Positions 31,284-40,242 of a DNA stretch of 64,000 nucleotides are shown here, piece by piece. Both the position numbers and the translations under genes were made by a program. The notes beneath the pieces were generated by a model, which made no database searches, was not told the DNA's origin, and saw nothing but the letters and a program-made list of their open reading frames with translations. Positions within the stretch are counted from its first letter, which is position 1. The number at the start of each line of letters is the position of its first letter. Origin of the DNA: an uncultured Eubacteriales bacterium (GTDB lineage Bacteria > Bacillota > Clostridia > Oscillospirales > Oscillospiraceae); contig LT599017.1 in assembly GCA_900079765.1 (NCBI GenBank), positions 620,001 to 684,000 of the forward strand, given 5' to 3'.

Positions 31284-32227
31284 TGATTCAATACCAGAAC
31301 AATCGAACCGGCGCGTCTTTCGATGTGACGAGCCTGGTGGTCTCGGCAAAATGGACCACCACGCGGTCGGGGTCTCCCGCAAAGCTGGAGCTGAGCGCAC
31401 TCAAAGACGCTGCCGTAGAGTGGACTGAAGGCGGGATCATTACCCTGCAGGATGGAGAAAGCGGCCTCTTCTATGGGTATGTGTTCAAGATATCCCTATC
31501 TCAAGATGAGACCGTAGATATTACCGCCTATGACCAGACCCGATATCTAAAAAACAAGGAGACCTATGTGTTCCAGGGCGTACGGGCAGACCAAGTGTTA
31601 CGCGAAATCGCCGAGGACTTCAAGCTGAAAGCAGGGGACGTGCCCAACACGGGATACCTCATCTCCTACATGATCTTCGACTCAAAGCCCCTCTTCGACA
31701 TCATCCTGGAGGCGCTGGACAGGACGCTAATAAACAGTGGTCGAATGTTCTACCTGTGGGACGATTTTGGAGCCCTGCGGCTGAGTGAAGTGACGCGGCC
31801 CGCGGAGCTGCCGGTGATCGGGGAGGACAGCTTGTCCACGGGGTTCACCTATACCTCCTCTATCGATGGGGAGACCTACAACCAGATCAAGCTGGTTCGA
31901 GACAACAAGGACACCGGAAAGCGGGACGTCTACATCGTCAAGGACTCCAACAATATGGCCCTCTGGGGGACACTGCAGGCCTATGAGAAGGCTGACGATG
32001 GACTGAACGAGGGGCAGATCAAGGCCCAGGCGGAGCAGATGCTGGAGCTATACAACCGCCCTGAGCGCACCCTGTCCCTGTCTGCGCTGGCCCTGCCGGG
32101 CCTGAGGGCTGGACAGATCATCTATGCCCGCCTTCCTGCGGCTGGTGTGGAACAATCCTTCCTGGTAGAGGAGGTAACGCACGACCTACTGGAGGAAGAC
32201 ATGGAACTGAAAGTGAGGGTGGTATGA
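31280..32227 (+). CDS. Baseplate hub protein (XkdQ/gp27-like)
   Basis: A 315-residue protein with QYQNNRTGASFDVTSLVVSA, YKFS-type hub strands, YDQTRYLKNKETYVFQG and LPGLRAGQIIYARLP. It matches XkdQ/YqbQ, the hub ring that joins tube and spike. Confidence 0.85.
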   Translation: MMIQYQNNRTGASFDVTSLVVSAKWTTTRSGSPAKLELSALKDAAVEWTEGGIITLQDGESGLFYGYVFKISLSQDETVDITAYDQTRYLKNKETYVFQGVRADQVLREIAEDFKLKAGDVPNTGYLISYMIFDSKPLFDIILEALDRTLINSGRMFYLWDDFGALRLSEVTRPAELPVIGEDSLSTGFTYTSSIDGETYNQIKLVRDNKDTGKRDVYIVKDSNNMALWGTLQAYEKADDGLNEGQIKAQAEQMLELYNRPERTLSLSALALPGLRAGQIIYARLPAAGVEQSFLVEEVTHDLLEEDMELKVRVV

Positions 32228-32565
32228 TGCTGGAACAAATGAAACGGGTGGCAGCCCAGACCGGGGAGGCAGGAGTTCCGGTTAAGCTCATGTTTGGGAC
32301 TGTCTCGGAGACGGAACCGTTGACCGTAATGGTGGACAGCCGATTTCCTGTCACCGCTCCGGCTTTGCTCGTCCCCCTGGAGTTGCAGGGGCACACCCAT
32401 GAGGTGAAGGCTGCTGTCACGGGGGAGGCGCAAGGGCACGCCCACACTATCGCGGCCACAGCGACCGAGCTGGACACCGGCGGCGGGCTGAAAAAAGGAG
32501 ACCGGGTGATCCTGCTGCGCAACCAGGGCGGGCAGGAGTACTTGGTGCTGGGGAGGTGCGGGTGA
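32224..32565 (+). CDS. DUF2577 baseplate protein (XkdR-like)
   Basis: 113 residues. MGTV-like start (VKLMFGTVSETEPLTVMVDS), a His-containing strand pair (GHTHEV, GHAHTI) and LKKGDRVILLRNQGGQEYLVLGR, as in DUF2577. Probably part of the central spike or hub. Confidence 0.85.
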   Translation: MMLEQMKRVAAQTGEAGVPVKLMFGTVSETEPLTVMVDSRFPVTAPALLVPLELQGHTHEVKAAVTGEAQGHAHTIAATATELDTGGGLKKGDRVILLRNQGGQEYLVLGRCG

Positions 32566-32978
32566 TGCTGCCGACAGCACAGAGCGGAATCCTGGGCGTG
32601 GTTGAGGTAGTAAATCAGGCCGATTTGCCCTCTAGGACCTACCGCATAGACTTTGAGACGGGCCGGGTGTCTGGTTTCGTGGACGGTGCGCAAGCTGTAT
32701 CCCAGGCCATTCGAAAGACACTGTTGACCGAGCGATTTTCCTACCTCATCTACTCCTGGAACTACGGCATGGAATGGAACGGGCTGACCGGGAAGAGCCC
32801 GCGGGCGGTGGAGAGTGAGCTTCGCCGCCTGCTATCTGAGTCCCTGCTACAGGATGAGCGCATCCTGTCCGTTGGTGAGGTCGCGATTGACCGGATTAGC
32901 AGAGGAGTCGCCACTGTTACTGTCACGGTAGAAACCGCCTTCGGTGAAGTCAAAGAGGAGGTGACAGCTTATGTATGA
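32565..32978 (+). CDS. DUF2634 baseplate wedge protein (XkdS/gp25-like)
   Basis: ATG at 32565 has GGGGAGG 8 bases upstream; a GTG at 32556 overlaps that site. RTYRIDFETGRVSGFVDG, AVSQAIRKTLLTERFSYLIYSW and LSVGEVAIDRI define DUF2634, the gp25-like wedge. Confidence 0.87.
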   Translation: MLPTAQSGILGVVEVVNQADLPSRTYRIDFETGRVSGFVDGAQAVSQAIRKTLLTERFSYLIYSWNYGMEWNGLTGKSPRAVESELRRLLSESLLQDERILSVGEVAIDRISRGVATVTVTVETAFGEVKEEVTAYV

Positions 32979-34053
32979 AGATCAGACCTATGAGGCCATT
33001 ATGGAGCGCTGCTTGAGCCGGGTCCCGGACACGATGGATAAGCGGGAGGGCTCCATCATCTACGACGCATTGGGCCCGGCTTGCGCTGAAGTGGCGGGTC
33101 TGTACGTGGAGCTCAGCAATATCCTTGACCGGGCGTTTCCGGATACAGCTATTGGAACCGACCTTGACCGAAAGGCGGCTGAGAGAAGTGTGGTCCGCCA
33201 ACCGGCCACCGGTGCAATTCGAAAAGCTACCTTTACCGGCACATCTGGTGCGGCTATTGACGTGCCTGTTGGCACACGCTTTTCTGGTGGGGGAATCAAC
33301 TACACAGCAACCGAGAAAATGGAGACCGGCGCGTGGAAGATGACCGCCGAGACAGTGGGGAGCGTGGGCAACACCTACTTTGGATTGCTGTTCCCTATTG
33401 ATTACGTGGAGGGGCTTGCGGGGGCGCAGTTGGGTGACGTGCTCATCCCCGGCGACGATCAAGAAGACGACGAGAGCCTACGCAAGCGATATTTCAATTC
33501 CTTCTGGGCCCAGGCCTTTGCAGGAAATCCCGCGGCGTATAGAGAGTTTGTGGGTGCGCTGGACGGCGTAGGTGGTGTCAAGGTGGCCCGTGCGCCATCG
33601 GGCGGCGGCACCGTAGGGGTGACAATCGTAGCTAGTGACTGGGCGGTGCCGTCAACTGCGCTGATAGATATGGTGCAGGCCGCTGTGGACCCCGTGGGAA
33701 ACCAGGGAGCAGGAGCGGGGCTTGCCCCCATTGATCACGTCGTTACGGTGGCGGGTGTGGTCAGTAGGAGTGTTGGCATTGCATTTACGCTCACGCTTGA
33801 AGATGGCGTCACATGGGCCGGTGTCAAGCCAACTGCGGAGGCCGCCATTCAGGACTACTTTGACGAGCTGACTCGCAGTTGGGCGGACTCGGTCACGCTG
33901 ACGGTCCGTATCAGCCAGATTGAGACCAGGATACTGTCGATACCTGGGGTGCTGGACGTGGAAGGCACCATCTTGAACGGAGCAGCGACAAACCTTCAGC
34001 TCATGGGAACGGAAATTCCGGTACTTGGGAGTGTAGCCAATGGAACTGCATAA
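32971..34053 (+). CDS. Baseplate J protein (XkdT-like)
   Basis: A 360-residue protein with the J-like layout: YEAIMERCLSRVPDTMDKREGS, GTDLDRKAAERSVVRQPATGA, ETVGSVGN and GDDQEDDESLRKRYF, then the C-terminal half with VRISQIETRILSIPGVLDV. It forms baseplate wedges. Confidence 0.92.
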   Translation: MYEDQTYEAIMERCLSRVPDTMDKREGSIIYDALGPACAEVAGLYVELSNILDRAFPDTAIGTDLDRKAAERSVVRQPATGAIRKATFTGTSGAAIDVPVGTRFSGGGINYTATEKMETGAWKMTAETVGSVGNTYFGLLFPIDYVEGLAGAQLGDVLIPGDDQEDDESLRKRYFNSFWAQAFAGNPAAYREFVGALDGVGGVKVARAPSGGGTVGVTIVASDWAVPSTALIDMVQAAVDPVGNQGAGAGLAPIDHVVTVAGVVSRSVGIAFTLTLEDGVTWAGVKPTAEAAIQDYFDELTRSWADSVTLTVRISQIETRILSIPGVLDVEGTILNGAATNLQLMGTEIPVLGSVANGTA

Positions 34054-34576
34054 CTACTGGCCGGAGTTCATGGCGGAGATGAAAGAGTTCAAAGCCCTGG
34101 CTTTGGCCGAGCAACCCGAAGTTACTGTTGTCCAGCTTGTCGTTCGGCAGATACCGGACGATTTTTTTGTTGAGACGCTGACCGATGCTGGGGCAGAGCG
34201 CTGGGAGAAGATGCTTGGCCTGGCCGTGGCTGGGGACTGGGCATTAGATGATCGAAGGTTCCGCATTATGACGTGGTTTACTGAGCAGGCGCCCTTCACG
34301 TTCCGGCGGCTGAAGGAGTTACTGGGGACGCTATGCGGAGAGGGCGGCTTTACGGCAACCCGGGATGTGAGCACGAGAAATCTCGTTGTTCGTGTGGCCC
34401 TGACTGCAAAGCAGAACTATAAAGACGTGGGGGCCTTGTTAGAACGGATCGTTCCGGCGAATATGACCATTGATTTGTCTCTGCTCTATAACCAACACGG
34501 GCTGCTGGCGGGATTCACCCACACCCAGCTCTCGGCCTATACTCACGAGCAATTAAGAAACGAGGCGATTACCTGA
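34040..34576 (+). CDS. DUF2313 baseplate protein (XkdU/YmfQ-like)
   Basis: 178 residues. PEFMAEMKEFKALALAEQPEV, DAGAERWEKMLGLA, FTFRRLKELLGTLCGEGGF and LLERIVPANMTIDL are typical of YmfQ. It connects the wedge to the fibres. Confidence 0.88.
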   Translation: MELHNYWPEFMAEMKEFKALALAEQPEVTVVQLVVRQIPDDFFVETLTDAGAERWEKMLGLAVAGDWALDDRRFRIMTWFTEQAPFTFRRLKELLGTLCGEGGFTATRDVSTRNLVVRVALTAKQNYKDVGALLERIVPANMTIDLSLLYNQHGLLAGFTHTQLSAYTHEQLRNEAIT

Positions 34577-36033
34577 TGCAGGAGACTGAGCACTATAAAC
34601 TGAAAAAGCCCGCGGTGACAGACTTTTACAACATCGCAGACCAGAATGAAAACGCCGACAAGCTGGAGGCTGCCCTCGACGGCCTGGAGACAGGGAAGGA
34701 GGCGCTTGTAAAGAACGCCTCCGAGAAGTCTGCCCCGGCGGATGCTGACAGTCTGGCCATAATCGACAGCGCGGACAGCAGCAAGACCAAGCGGCTGACG
34801 TGGAGTAACCTCAAGGCGGTGCTGAAGACCTGGCTTGATTCGCTGTATGCCACAGTGAGTCATAACCACGCCTGGAGCGCCATCACGGGAAAGCCCACCG
34901 CCTTCACGCCCACCTCCCACGCTGCAACGCACAAGACCGGGGGGGCGGACGCATTGACGCCGGCAGACGTAGGGGCGGCGGCGGCCTCGCACACCCATGG
35001 GAGCCTCACCAACGACGGTAAAATCGGGGCCACCGCTGATTTGCCCATCTTCACCGGGACTGGCGGCGCACTTGCCACCAAGACAGCAGCGGCGGCAAGG
35101 ACGGCGTTGGGAGTGCCCAGCGTAGCGGATACTACAGCGCTGCTGACGCTGCCGCCCTGGGTCCGTATTGCCACCTATGAGACCGCAGGTGCGTTTACAT
35201 GGACCGCGCCTGACCTGTTCAACGGCGCAAACTACGACATCGGCGGGTGGATGTGCGGGGGAGGCGGAGCTGGGGGCGTGGCACTGCGTAACAGCGGTAC
35301 CACCACTTATTACTACCAGGCCGTAGGCGGGGCGTCAGGGCGCGCGAGAGCATTTAAAATGACTGTTACGCCTGGGCAAGTTTATAACCTGGTGGTGGGT
35401 GTAGGCGGCGCGGCGGCGGTTGCAGCCACGTCTCTCTACGCAAACGGCAATTCCGGAGGCTCGACCTCGTTCAATGGAATCTCCGTCGACGGTGGAGAGG
35501 GCGGTAAGTACGCTTATGACAGCTCATCCGATTTCTCCTATAAAAGTCTGCCCGCTGCGATTGGGGCACAATGCTCCGTTGGACTTACGCAACCACTTAG
35601 CACGTCGTCTCTGTATTTATTTAACACGTTTCTTATGACCATGAATCCCTTCGGCGGTGTATTGGTACCGCACTCCCTTCGTGTCAGGGATGGGTCACCG
35701 ATCTATGATTTCTGGAACCTCGGCATGGTGGGATTCCCCAATGAGTGCTTTGACCCCTTTGCCTGTGAGCAAAGGCTCGGCGCGGGCGCAAGTGCGCTTT
35801 ATACTGTGTCATCGTCTCCTTCGGGTATCTTGTTCCCGCCGGGCTTGAACCCGACAAGCGGCCTTGGCGGCGGTGCGGGTAGCATCACGAACGGTACGCC
35901 TGCCGGGGACGCCACGGCCCCCGGCTGCGGCGGCGGGGCATTGTGCTATGCAGCCTCAGGCCCCATCGCGTCGCGCAACGGAGCAGGCGCTCCCGGCGCG
36001 GTCTACATCTACGCAAGGAGGGTGGCGGCGTGA
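34576..36033 (+). CDS. Tail fibre / adhesin
   Basis: 485 residues. The N-terminal anchor (YKLKKPAVTDFYNIADQNENAD) attaches to the baseplate. It is followed by fibre repeats with YATVSHNHAWSAITGKP and HAATHKTGGADALTPADVG. The C-terminal 300 residues form a Gly-rich receptor-binding domain (WMCGGGGAGG, GGLGGGAGS, CGGGALC). Host-range determinant. Confidence 0.88.
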   Translation: MQETEHYKLKKPAVTDFYNIADQNENADKLEAALDGLETGKEALVKNASEKSAPADADSLAIIDSADSSKTKRLTWSNLKAVLKTWLDSLYATVSHNHAWSAITGKPTAFTPTSHAATHKTGGADALTPADVGAAAASHTHGSLTNDGKIGATADLPIFTGTGGALATKTAAAARTALGVPSVADTTALLTLPPWVRIATYETAGAFTWTAPDLFNGANYDIGGWMCGGGGAGGVALRNSGTTTYYYQAVGGASGRARAFKMTVTPGQVYNLVVGVGGAAAVAATSLYANGNSGGSTSFNGISVDGGEGGKYAYDSSSDFSYKSLPAAIGAQCSVGLTQPLSTSSLYLFNTFLMTMNPFGGVLVPHSLRVRDGSPIYDFWNLGMVGFPNECFDPFACEQRLGAGASALYTVSSSPSGILFPPGLNPTSGLGGGAGSITNGTPAGDATAPGCGGGALCYAASGPIASRNGAGAPGAVYIYARRVAA

Positions 36034-36356
36034 AAACGGTAAGAGTAGCGGGCGGCATTGTGCAGGAGATCATCCCCGACTATGCCAAACCGGTAGATCA
36101 GTGGTACGGGGAGGCGTTTGCGGCACAGTGCCATGAGGCCCCCGACGAGGTGGAGCAGGGATGGAGGTATGACGCAGATACCGGGACGTTCGCGCCGCCC
36201 GCAGAGCCGGAGTCGCCCACTCCTGCGCCACTTGATGCACTGACAGTGACGCAACTGGCCGTCGCGGAACTTGCCCAAACCGTAGAGGACAACAATACCG
36301 CCACACAGCTTGCAATTGCGGAGCTGGCCGAGGCGCTTTTAGGAGGTGCGACATAA
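36030..36356 (+). CDS. Fibre-associated small protein
   Basis: GTG at 36030 lies behind AAGGAGGGTGGC. The N-terminus WYGEAFAAQCHEAPDEVEQGWRYD resembles small fibre assembly proteins. A Pro-rich linker then leads to two near-identical helices (VTQLAVAELAQTVEDNNTATQLAIAELAEAL). Confidence 0.7.
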   Translation: MKTVRVAGGIVQEIIPDYAKPVDQWYGEAFAAQCHEAPDEVEQGWRYDADTGTFAPPAEPESPTPAPLDALTVTQLAVAELAQTVEDNNTATQLAIAELAEALLGGAT

Positions 36357-36463
36357 TGGCAGCACTGTATTATGACCTTATCAAAAAGGGCCTGAAGACC
36401 CTGGAGTCCGTGCCCAGGCGCTGGCGCGACGAGGTGGCCGCGCTGATGGAGGTAACGACATGA
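36356..36463 (+). CDS. CD1375-type 35-residue protein
   Basis: ATG overlaps the previous TAA. ALYYDLIKKGLKTLESVPRRWRDEV matches the small CD1375 family that follows tail-fibre genes in Clostridia phages. Function unknown. Confidence 0.7.
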   Translation: MAALYYDLIKKGLKTLESVPRRWRDEVAALMEVTT

Positions 36464-37200
36464 GTAAGCATATAGAAAAGATTCCGCTTTCGCGGATCGT
36501 ACGCATCCAGATATGGCCCAACCCAAACCGACTGACGCTTGCAGAGGCCATGGCAGCCCAGGCGGAGCCGCCTGACATCGCTCTGAGCGGAGTCTACTAT
36601 AACGGTGACTGGACGATTGCCGGGCACGTCAAGGCGGACGGACAGATTTTGAGCAGGGAGGAGGGATGGGGTGAGTGGGGTTACGCCTGGGACAATGGAC
36701 CGGATATTAAGATGATCCAGATCCCCAAGGGCGGCGGAGCGCCCTACCTCAATTACCTGTCCTGCAAGTCCCTCCTGACCCCGTGGGACGGCATTGACGC
36801 GCCGCTGACGGTAGGCACTGCACTCCAAGGCAAGCGAGGCTGGGCGGCTCTCGCTTTGGATGGGGACAACCTGATCGTGTGGGCCGCCGGTGACGGCGCG
36901 AATGCCATCACCCTGCCACAGCTGCGCTCAGAGCTATATGAGTTGGGCGCGGAGACCGCCCTTGCCCTGGACGGCGGCCAGAGCGTCAAGTACCGGGCAA
37001 AGGACGGGAGCGTATACATCAACAACGCCTCGCGGCCCGTGACCCAGCACTATATCTTTATCTGGCTCAAGCCGATCCCGACCAAGACCCAGTACAAGGT
37101 GCAGGTGGGGGCTTTCAGCGTCAAGTCCAACGCGGAGCGGCTACGGGACGAGCTGGCGGGTAAAGGCTATCCGGGGTTTATCACGGAGGTGCAGACATGA
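36460..37200 (+). CDS. Phosphodiester glycosidase (NAGPA-like) with C-terminal SPOR domain
   Basis: 246 residues. The first 210 resemble NAGPA/DUF2233 phosphodiester glycosidases (ALSGVYYNGDW, GWAALALDGDNLIVWAAGD, ETALALDGGQSVKYRAKDG). Residues about 214 to 246 (YKVQVGAFSVKSNAERLRDELAGKGYPGF) are a SPOR domain, which binds denuded peptidoglycan. It sits next to the amidase in the lysis cassette. It may remove phosphodiester-linked sugars from wall polymers, though that is inferred. Confidence 0.8.
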   Translation: MSKHIEKIPLSRIVRIQIWPNPNRLTLAEAMAAQAEPPDIALSGVYYNGDWTIAGHVKADGQILSREEGWGEWGYAWDNGPDIKMIQIPKGGGAPYLNYLSCKSLLTPWDGIDAPLTVGTALQGKRGWAALALDGDNLIVWAAGDGANAITLPQLRSELYELGAETALALDGGQSVKYRAKDGSVYINNASRPVTQHYIFIWLKPIPTKTQYKVQVGAFSVKSNAERLRDELAGKGYPGFITEVQT

Positions 37201-37928
37201 GCCTAGTAATCCACGGAGATTACCCCTGCCACCCGGACAACTACCAGGGCAAGCGGACGCAGACGGTAGAGTACCTTGTTATTCACTACGTCGGAGCCCT
37301 GGGTGACGCCCAACAGAACGCGTGGTACTATCACAACACTCCGGGCATCGGCGCATCAGCCCACTATTTCGTTGGGCATGCTGAGGACGGCGCGGACATC
37401 TGGGGCAGCGTACCGGAGGACTGCGTAGCTTCCCATTGTGGACGCACCGACAATAAGTACAAGCACCCAACCTGCCGCAACGCCAATAGCATCGGCATAG
37501 AGATGTGTTGCCACCAGCGGAAGGATGGGACGTGGTACTTCGACCAGGAGACCATTGACCGCACCGTGGAGCTGGCCAGGGACATCATGGCCCGGTACGG
37601 CATCGACGTGGATCACGTACTGCGGCACTACGACGTGACCGGCAAGATATGCCCCGCGCCTTTCGTCAATGATGCGTCGGCATGGGAGAATTTTAAAGAA
37701 AGACTGGTGGAAGACGATATGACCAAAGAAGAAGTACAGGCCATGATTGACGCCGCAAAGCCCAAGGTATATACCACGCTGGACGAGATACCTAAGTGGG
37801 CGCAGGGGCTTGTGGAGAGGGCTATAAGCGAGGGCGTTATCAAGGGTGACGGCAGCGGCAATCTTAACCTTACCATCCAAGACCTGAAGACGCTGTCCAT
37901 GATGGATGCGGCGGGGCTGCTGGACTAA
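37197..37928 (+). CDS. N-acetylmuramoyl-L-alanine amidase (endolysin)
   Basis: 243 residues. The Amidase_2 zinc ligands are visible in YLVIHYVG (His30), ASAHYFVG (His56) and LRHYDVTGKICPAPF. The C-terminal 70 residues (TLDEIPKWAQGLVERAISEGVIKGDGSGN) form an S-layer-homology-like repeat often found in phage lysins as an anchor. It cleaves the stem peptide at lysis. Confidence 0.93.
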   Translation: MSLVIHGDYPCHPDNYQGKRTQTVEYLVIHYVGALGDAQQNAWYYHNTPGIGASAHYFVGHAEDGADIWGSVPEDCVASHCGRTDNKYKHPTCRNANSIGIEMCCHQRKDGTWYFDQETIDRTVELARDIMARYGIDVDHVLRHYDVTGKICPAPFVNDASAWENFKERLVEDDMTKEEVQAMIDAAKPKVYTTLDEIPKWAQGLVERAISEGVIKGDGSGNLNLTIQDLKTLSMMDAAGLLD

Positions 37929-38019
37929 GGTACATAGTTCGACATACAATGTCAAGGAGACCATGGTTTTACGGACAAGCTGCGGTCTCCTTGGCGCAAT
38001 TTAATTGGAGGTATAAGTT

Positions 38020-38292
38020 ATGGATATCACTACTCTTGGCGTTGCCAGCGTGGCGGCCATCACGATTCTTTGTTACTGGGTGGGGCTTATCGTCAAGGCC
38101 ACGCCGCTGGACGATAAGTATATTCCCGTTGTCTGCGGAGCTGCTGGGGCCTTGCTTGGCCTCCTATGGTTTCTTTCCGGTTTCCCTGACTTCCCGGCCA
38201 GTGACCCCATTACCGCCGCCGCTGTGGGCATTGTGAGCGGCCTCGCGGCTACTGGGGTAAATCAGATCACTAAGCAGCTCAAGGGGGACTGA
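38020..38292 (+). CDS. Phage holin (holin_5_2-like)
   Basis: 90 residues with two to three membrane segments (VAAITILCYWVGLIVKA, IPVVCGAAGALLGLLWFLSG, AAAVGIVSGLAATGVNQI) and the family end NQITKQLKGD. ATG follows TTGGAGGTATAAG. It makes the membrane lesions that release the amidase. Confidence 0.85.
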   Translation: MDITTLGVASVAAITILCYWVGLIVKATPLDDKYIPVVCGAAGALLGLLWFLSGFPDFPASDPITAAAVGIVSGLAATGVNQITKQLKGD

Positions 38293-38294
38293 GT

Positions 38295-38516
38295 ATGGAG
38301 CCTGAGGTTGTAGTAGCCGTCCTTGCGCTTATCGGCACGCTGTCCGGCTCCATGCTTGGTGTGCTTGCGGCTAACCGGCTTACCAATTACCGCATCGAGC
38401 AGTTGGAGAAAAAGGTGGATAAGCACAATAGCGTTATTGAGCGCACGAGCATCCTTGAGGAGCAGATGAAGGTGGCAAACCATCGGATTGGTGACCTTGA
38501 GGAGAGCAAGGCATAA
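38295..38516 (+). CDS. XhlA-like haemolysin/lysis accessory protein
   Basis: 73 residues: an N-terminal membrane helix (VVVAVLALIGTLSGSMLGVL) and a coiled-coil (YRIEQLEKKVDKHNSVIERT, LEEQMKVANHRIGDLEE). Together with the adjacent holin this resembles the XhlA/holin pair of PBSX. Confidence 0.75.
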   Translation: MEPEVVVAVLALIGTLSGSMLGVLAANRLTNYRIEQLEKKVDKHNSVIERTSILEEQMKVANHRIGDLEESKA

Positions 38517-38521
38517 AGATA

Positions 38522-38563
38522 GCCCCCGGCCTGGATTTATCGTCCTGGTTGGGGGCGTTTTTT
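38522..38563 (+). terminator. Late operon terminator
   Basis: GCCCCC (38522-38527) pairs with GGGGGC (38551-38556) and is followed by GTTTTTTAT. It comes 6 bp after the last lysis gene. Confidence 0.75.
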
Positions 38564-38647
38564 ATTTCACGCTCATTATTTAATGTTTCCGGGGCATCAT
38601 AACGCCTGTAGGTGATAGTCTCTCATAGCAGCCTCCTTTGGAGACAG

Positions 38648-38679
38648 GCCGGACGTCAAGAGCAGGCGTCCGGCTTTCT
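38648..38679. terminator. Second hairpin between the convergent late operon and PanAT-like pair
   Basis: GCCGGACG pairs perfectly with CGTCCGGC (38667-38674), followed by TTTCT on the plus strand. It lies in the convergent gap, which otherwise holds no gene. Confidence 0.6.
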
Positions 38680-38758
38680 CTATGCTATAAAGATACCGCC
38701 CCTGGGTATTGCTCACTGTGGGCCGTTTTTATGCAATTTAATTGCCTACGCAGTTATT

Positions 38759-39736
38759 TCAATTATTGCGTTGCGGCTTAAATAAAAGCCAAGCAATTGC
38801 TCCAAAAATTATTGTAATTAATGCAGCGCTTAAGAAAAAAGAGAGGACTTGATTGTTACGAGAAAATTCCAATATCCAAGAACCCGAACTAGAATAGCTC
38901 AAATAATAAATCCAACTTGAAACAGCAAGCAAAAACAACAATAAATAGTTACTCCAAACCATCAGCGGGTATTTCCTAGCCAACGTCTCCTTCGGGCCGT
39001 CAACGGCACATATTGAGAGCTTTGTAAGCCTAGATACGAATAGCATAAATACAAAGACCAAATTCATGGTGCACAAGCCCCAGATGCACCCGGTAATCAT
39101 CAGCTCTGTAATAGGAATCGACCCCGCCCCTATGAATATATTGTCAAGCGACGAAATCCCGCCAAACACAATAAATGATAGAGCGGTAAATATTGCTATT
39201 AGAGAGATGAACTGCATGTTCATGTCATGTGCAAATTGCGCCTTAAATGGAATGATATTTGTCTCAAAGCGCGATTTAAAATCGTCTTCTTTCTCTGTGA
39301 AGTTCATTGCCTGACTTTGGGCTAAATTTGCATGATCACAAAGTTTGTCTATTTTTGTCATCATATCAGTTTCTTCATTTGCTGGAACGGTGTCTAATTT
39401 GTTACCGCTTGTGTTTCTTGAATAATCTTGCAAGCGCCCGATGTTGGTTGTAAATATCCCGATAGATTCCAAATCACGACTAAAAAGAAATGCGCTAATA
39501 TCAGAATACATCCATCTTCCGTATTCATCCATATAAGTCTTTATGGTTTTGTAAGTCTTAGCAGGATCAAAAGACTCTGTTGATGCCGCTAATAGCTCGC
39601 ATATTTTAATGATATCATTGTGCCTATTTTGCAAATCTAAGCAAGGCAAATCGCCCCCACAAGAAATATCTTCTACAGGCGGAGGCGATTCGTCTCGCTT
39701 ATTCAAATCAATTGCAGGTTCAAACTTAATCTCCAT
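38759..39736 (-). CDS. Four-helix membrane protein, probable toxin of a Panacea-type pair
   Basis: 325 residues. The soluble N-terminal 170 residues include TYKTIKTYMDEYGRWMYSDI and FNFTEK-like helices. Four membrane segments follow, near residues 175-197, 208-235, 258-280 and 300-320. It starts 6 bp after the stop of the Panacea-domain gene. Panacea antitoxins are known to be paired with many unrelated toxins, some of them membrane proteins. I do not recognise a family for this partner. The low GC and the orientation against the late genes point to lysogen expression. Confidence 0.7.
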   Translation of the reverse strand: MEIKFEPAIDLNKRDESPPPVEDISCGGDLPCLDLQNRHNDIIKICELLAASTESFDPAKTYKTIKTYMDEYGRWMYSDISAFLFSRDLESIGIFTTNIGRLQDYSRNTSGNKLDTVPANEETDMMTKIDKLCDHANLAQSQAMNFTEKEDDFKSRFETNIIPFKAQFAHDMNMQFISLIAIFTALSFIVFGGISSLDNIFIGAGSIPITELMITGCIWGLCTMNLVFVFMLFVSRLTKLSICAVDGPKETLARKYPLMVWSNYLLLFLLAVSSWIYYLSYSSSGSWILEFSRNNQVLSFFLSAALITIIFGAIAWLLFKPQRNN

Positions 39737-39742
39737 AGAACA

Positions 39743-40183
39743 CTATCCTTCGAAATAATCCCTAATTAGACTAATAGGTATTACATTATTTCTGCCTTGC
39801 CTATAGGAGAGCCGCCATGGCTTTTGGTTATGGGTAATATCAACAAGTTCAGAGGCCGAGTATTTGATCCCTTGGTTTACTATACTTTCTATAATAGACC
39901 TATCTTTTGAGGAAATTGGGTCAATCGAAGAGTATAAGGCGCCGATAGAATTAGAAGGGATAATTGCACCGCCATATCTTTTATACTTATGATAGACTGT
40001 TGGGACAACCGGCCCAAAATCCCAAGCCTCAATCTCATCCCGAAAACATGGCTTATGTTGTGATACCAAAAATTCTGCTTGAACAAAATAAAGGATTTTT
40101 TGCAGTTTCAAATTCGAAATTCCTTTACCGTACTTATTGCAGTAATCAACTACATACTGAGCGACTGATAGCGCGCTGTACAC
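39743..40183 (-). CDS. panA: Panacea-domain (DUF4065, SocA/GepA-like) antitoxin
   Basis: GTG at 40183. 146 residues spanning the Panacea domain: LSVAQYVVDYCNKYGKGISNLKLQKILYF, then EIEAWDFGPVVPTVYHKYKRYG. This domain serves as the antitoxin in PanAT systems and as a proteolysis adaptor in SocA. A near-consensus promoter with an overlapping palindrome lies directly upstream. The next gene is a membrane protein, so a toxin-antitoxin pair is likely. Confidence 0.85.
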   Translation of the reverse strand: MYSALSVAQYVVDYCNKYGKGISNLKLQKILYFVQAEFLVSQHKPCFRDEIEAWDFGPVVPTVYHKYKRYGGAIIPSNSIGALYSSIDPISSKDRSIIESIVNQGIKYSASELVDITHNQKPWRLSYRQGRNNVIPISLIRDYFEG

Positions 40184-40206
40184 ATCAATCCACCCCTTCC
40201 GTATAT

Positions 40207-40242
40207 ATATTATGTTTTGTTGTACAAATTGTCAATTGACAA
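40207..40242 (-). promoter_or_regulatory. Strong promoter with palindromic operator of the PanAT-like pair
   Basis: On the minus strand: TTGACA (40235-40230), a 17-bp spacer, TAATAT (40212-40207). The -35 lies inside the perfect 14-bp palindrome TTGTCAATTGACAA (40229-40242). An autoregulated promoter is the simplest reading. Confidence 0.75.
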
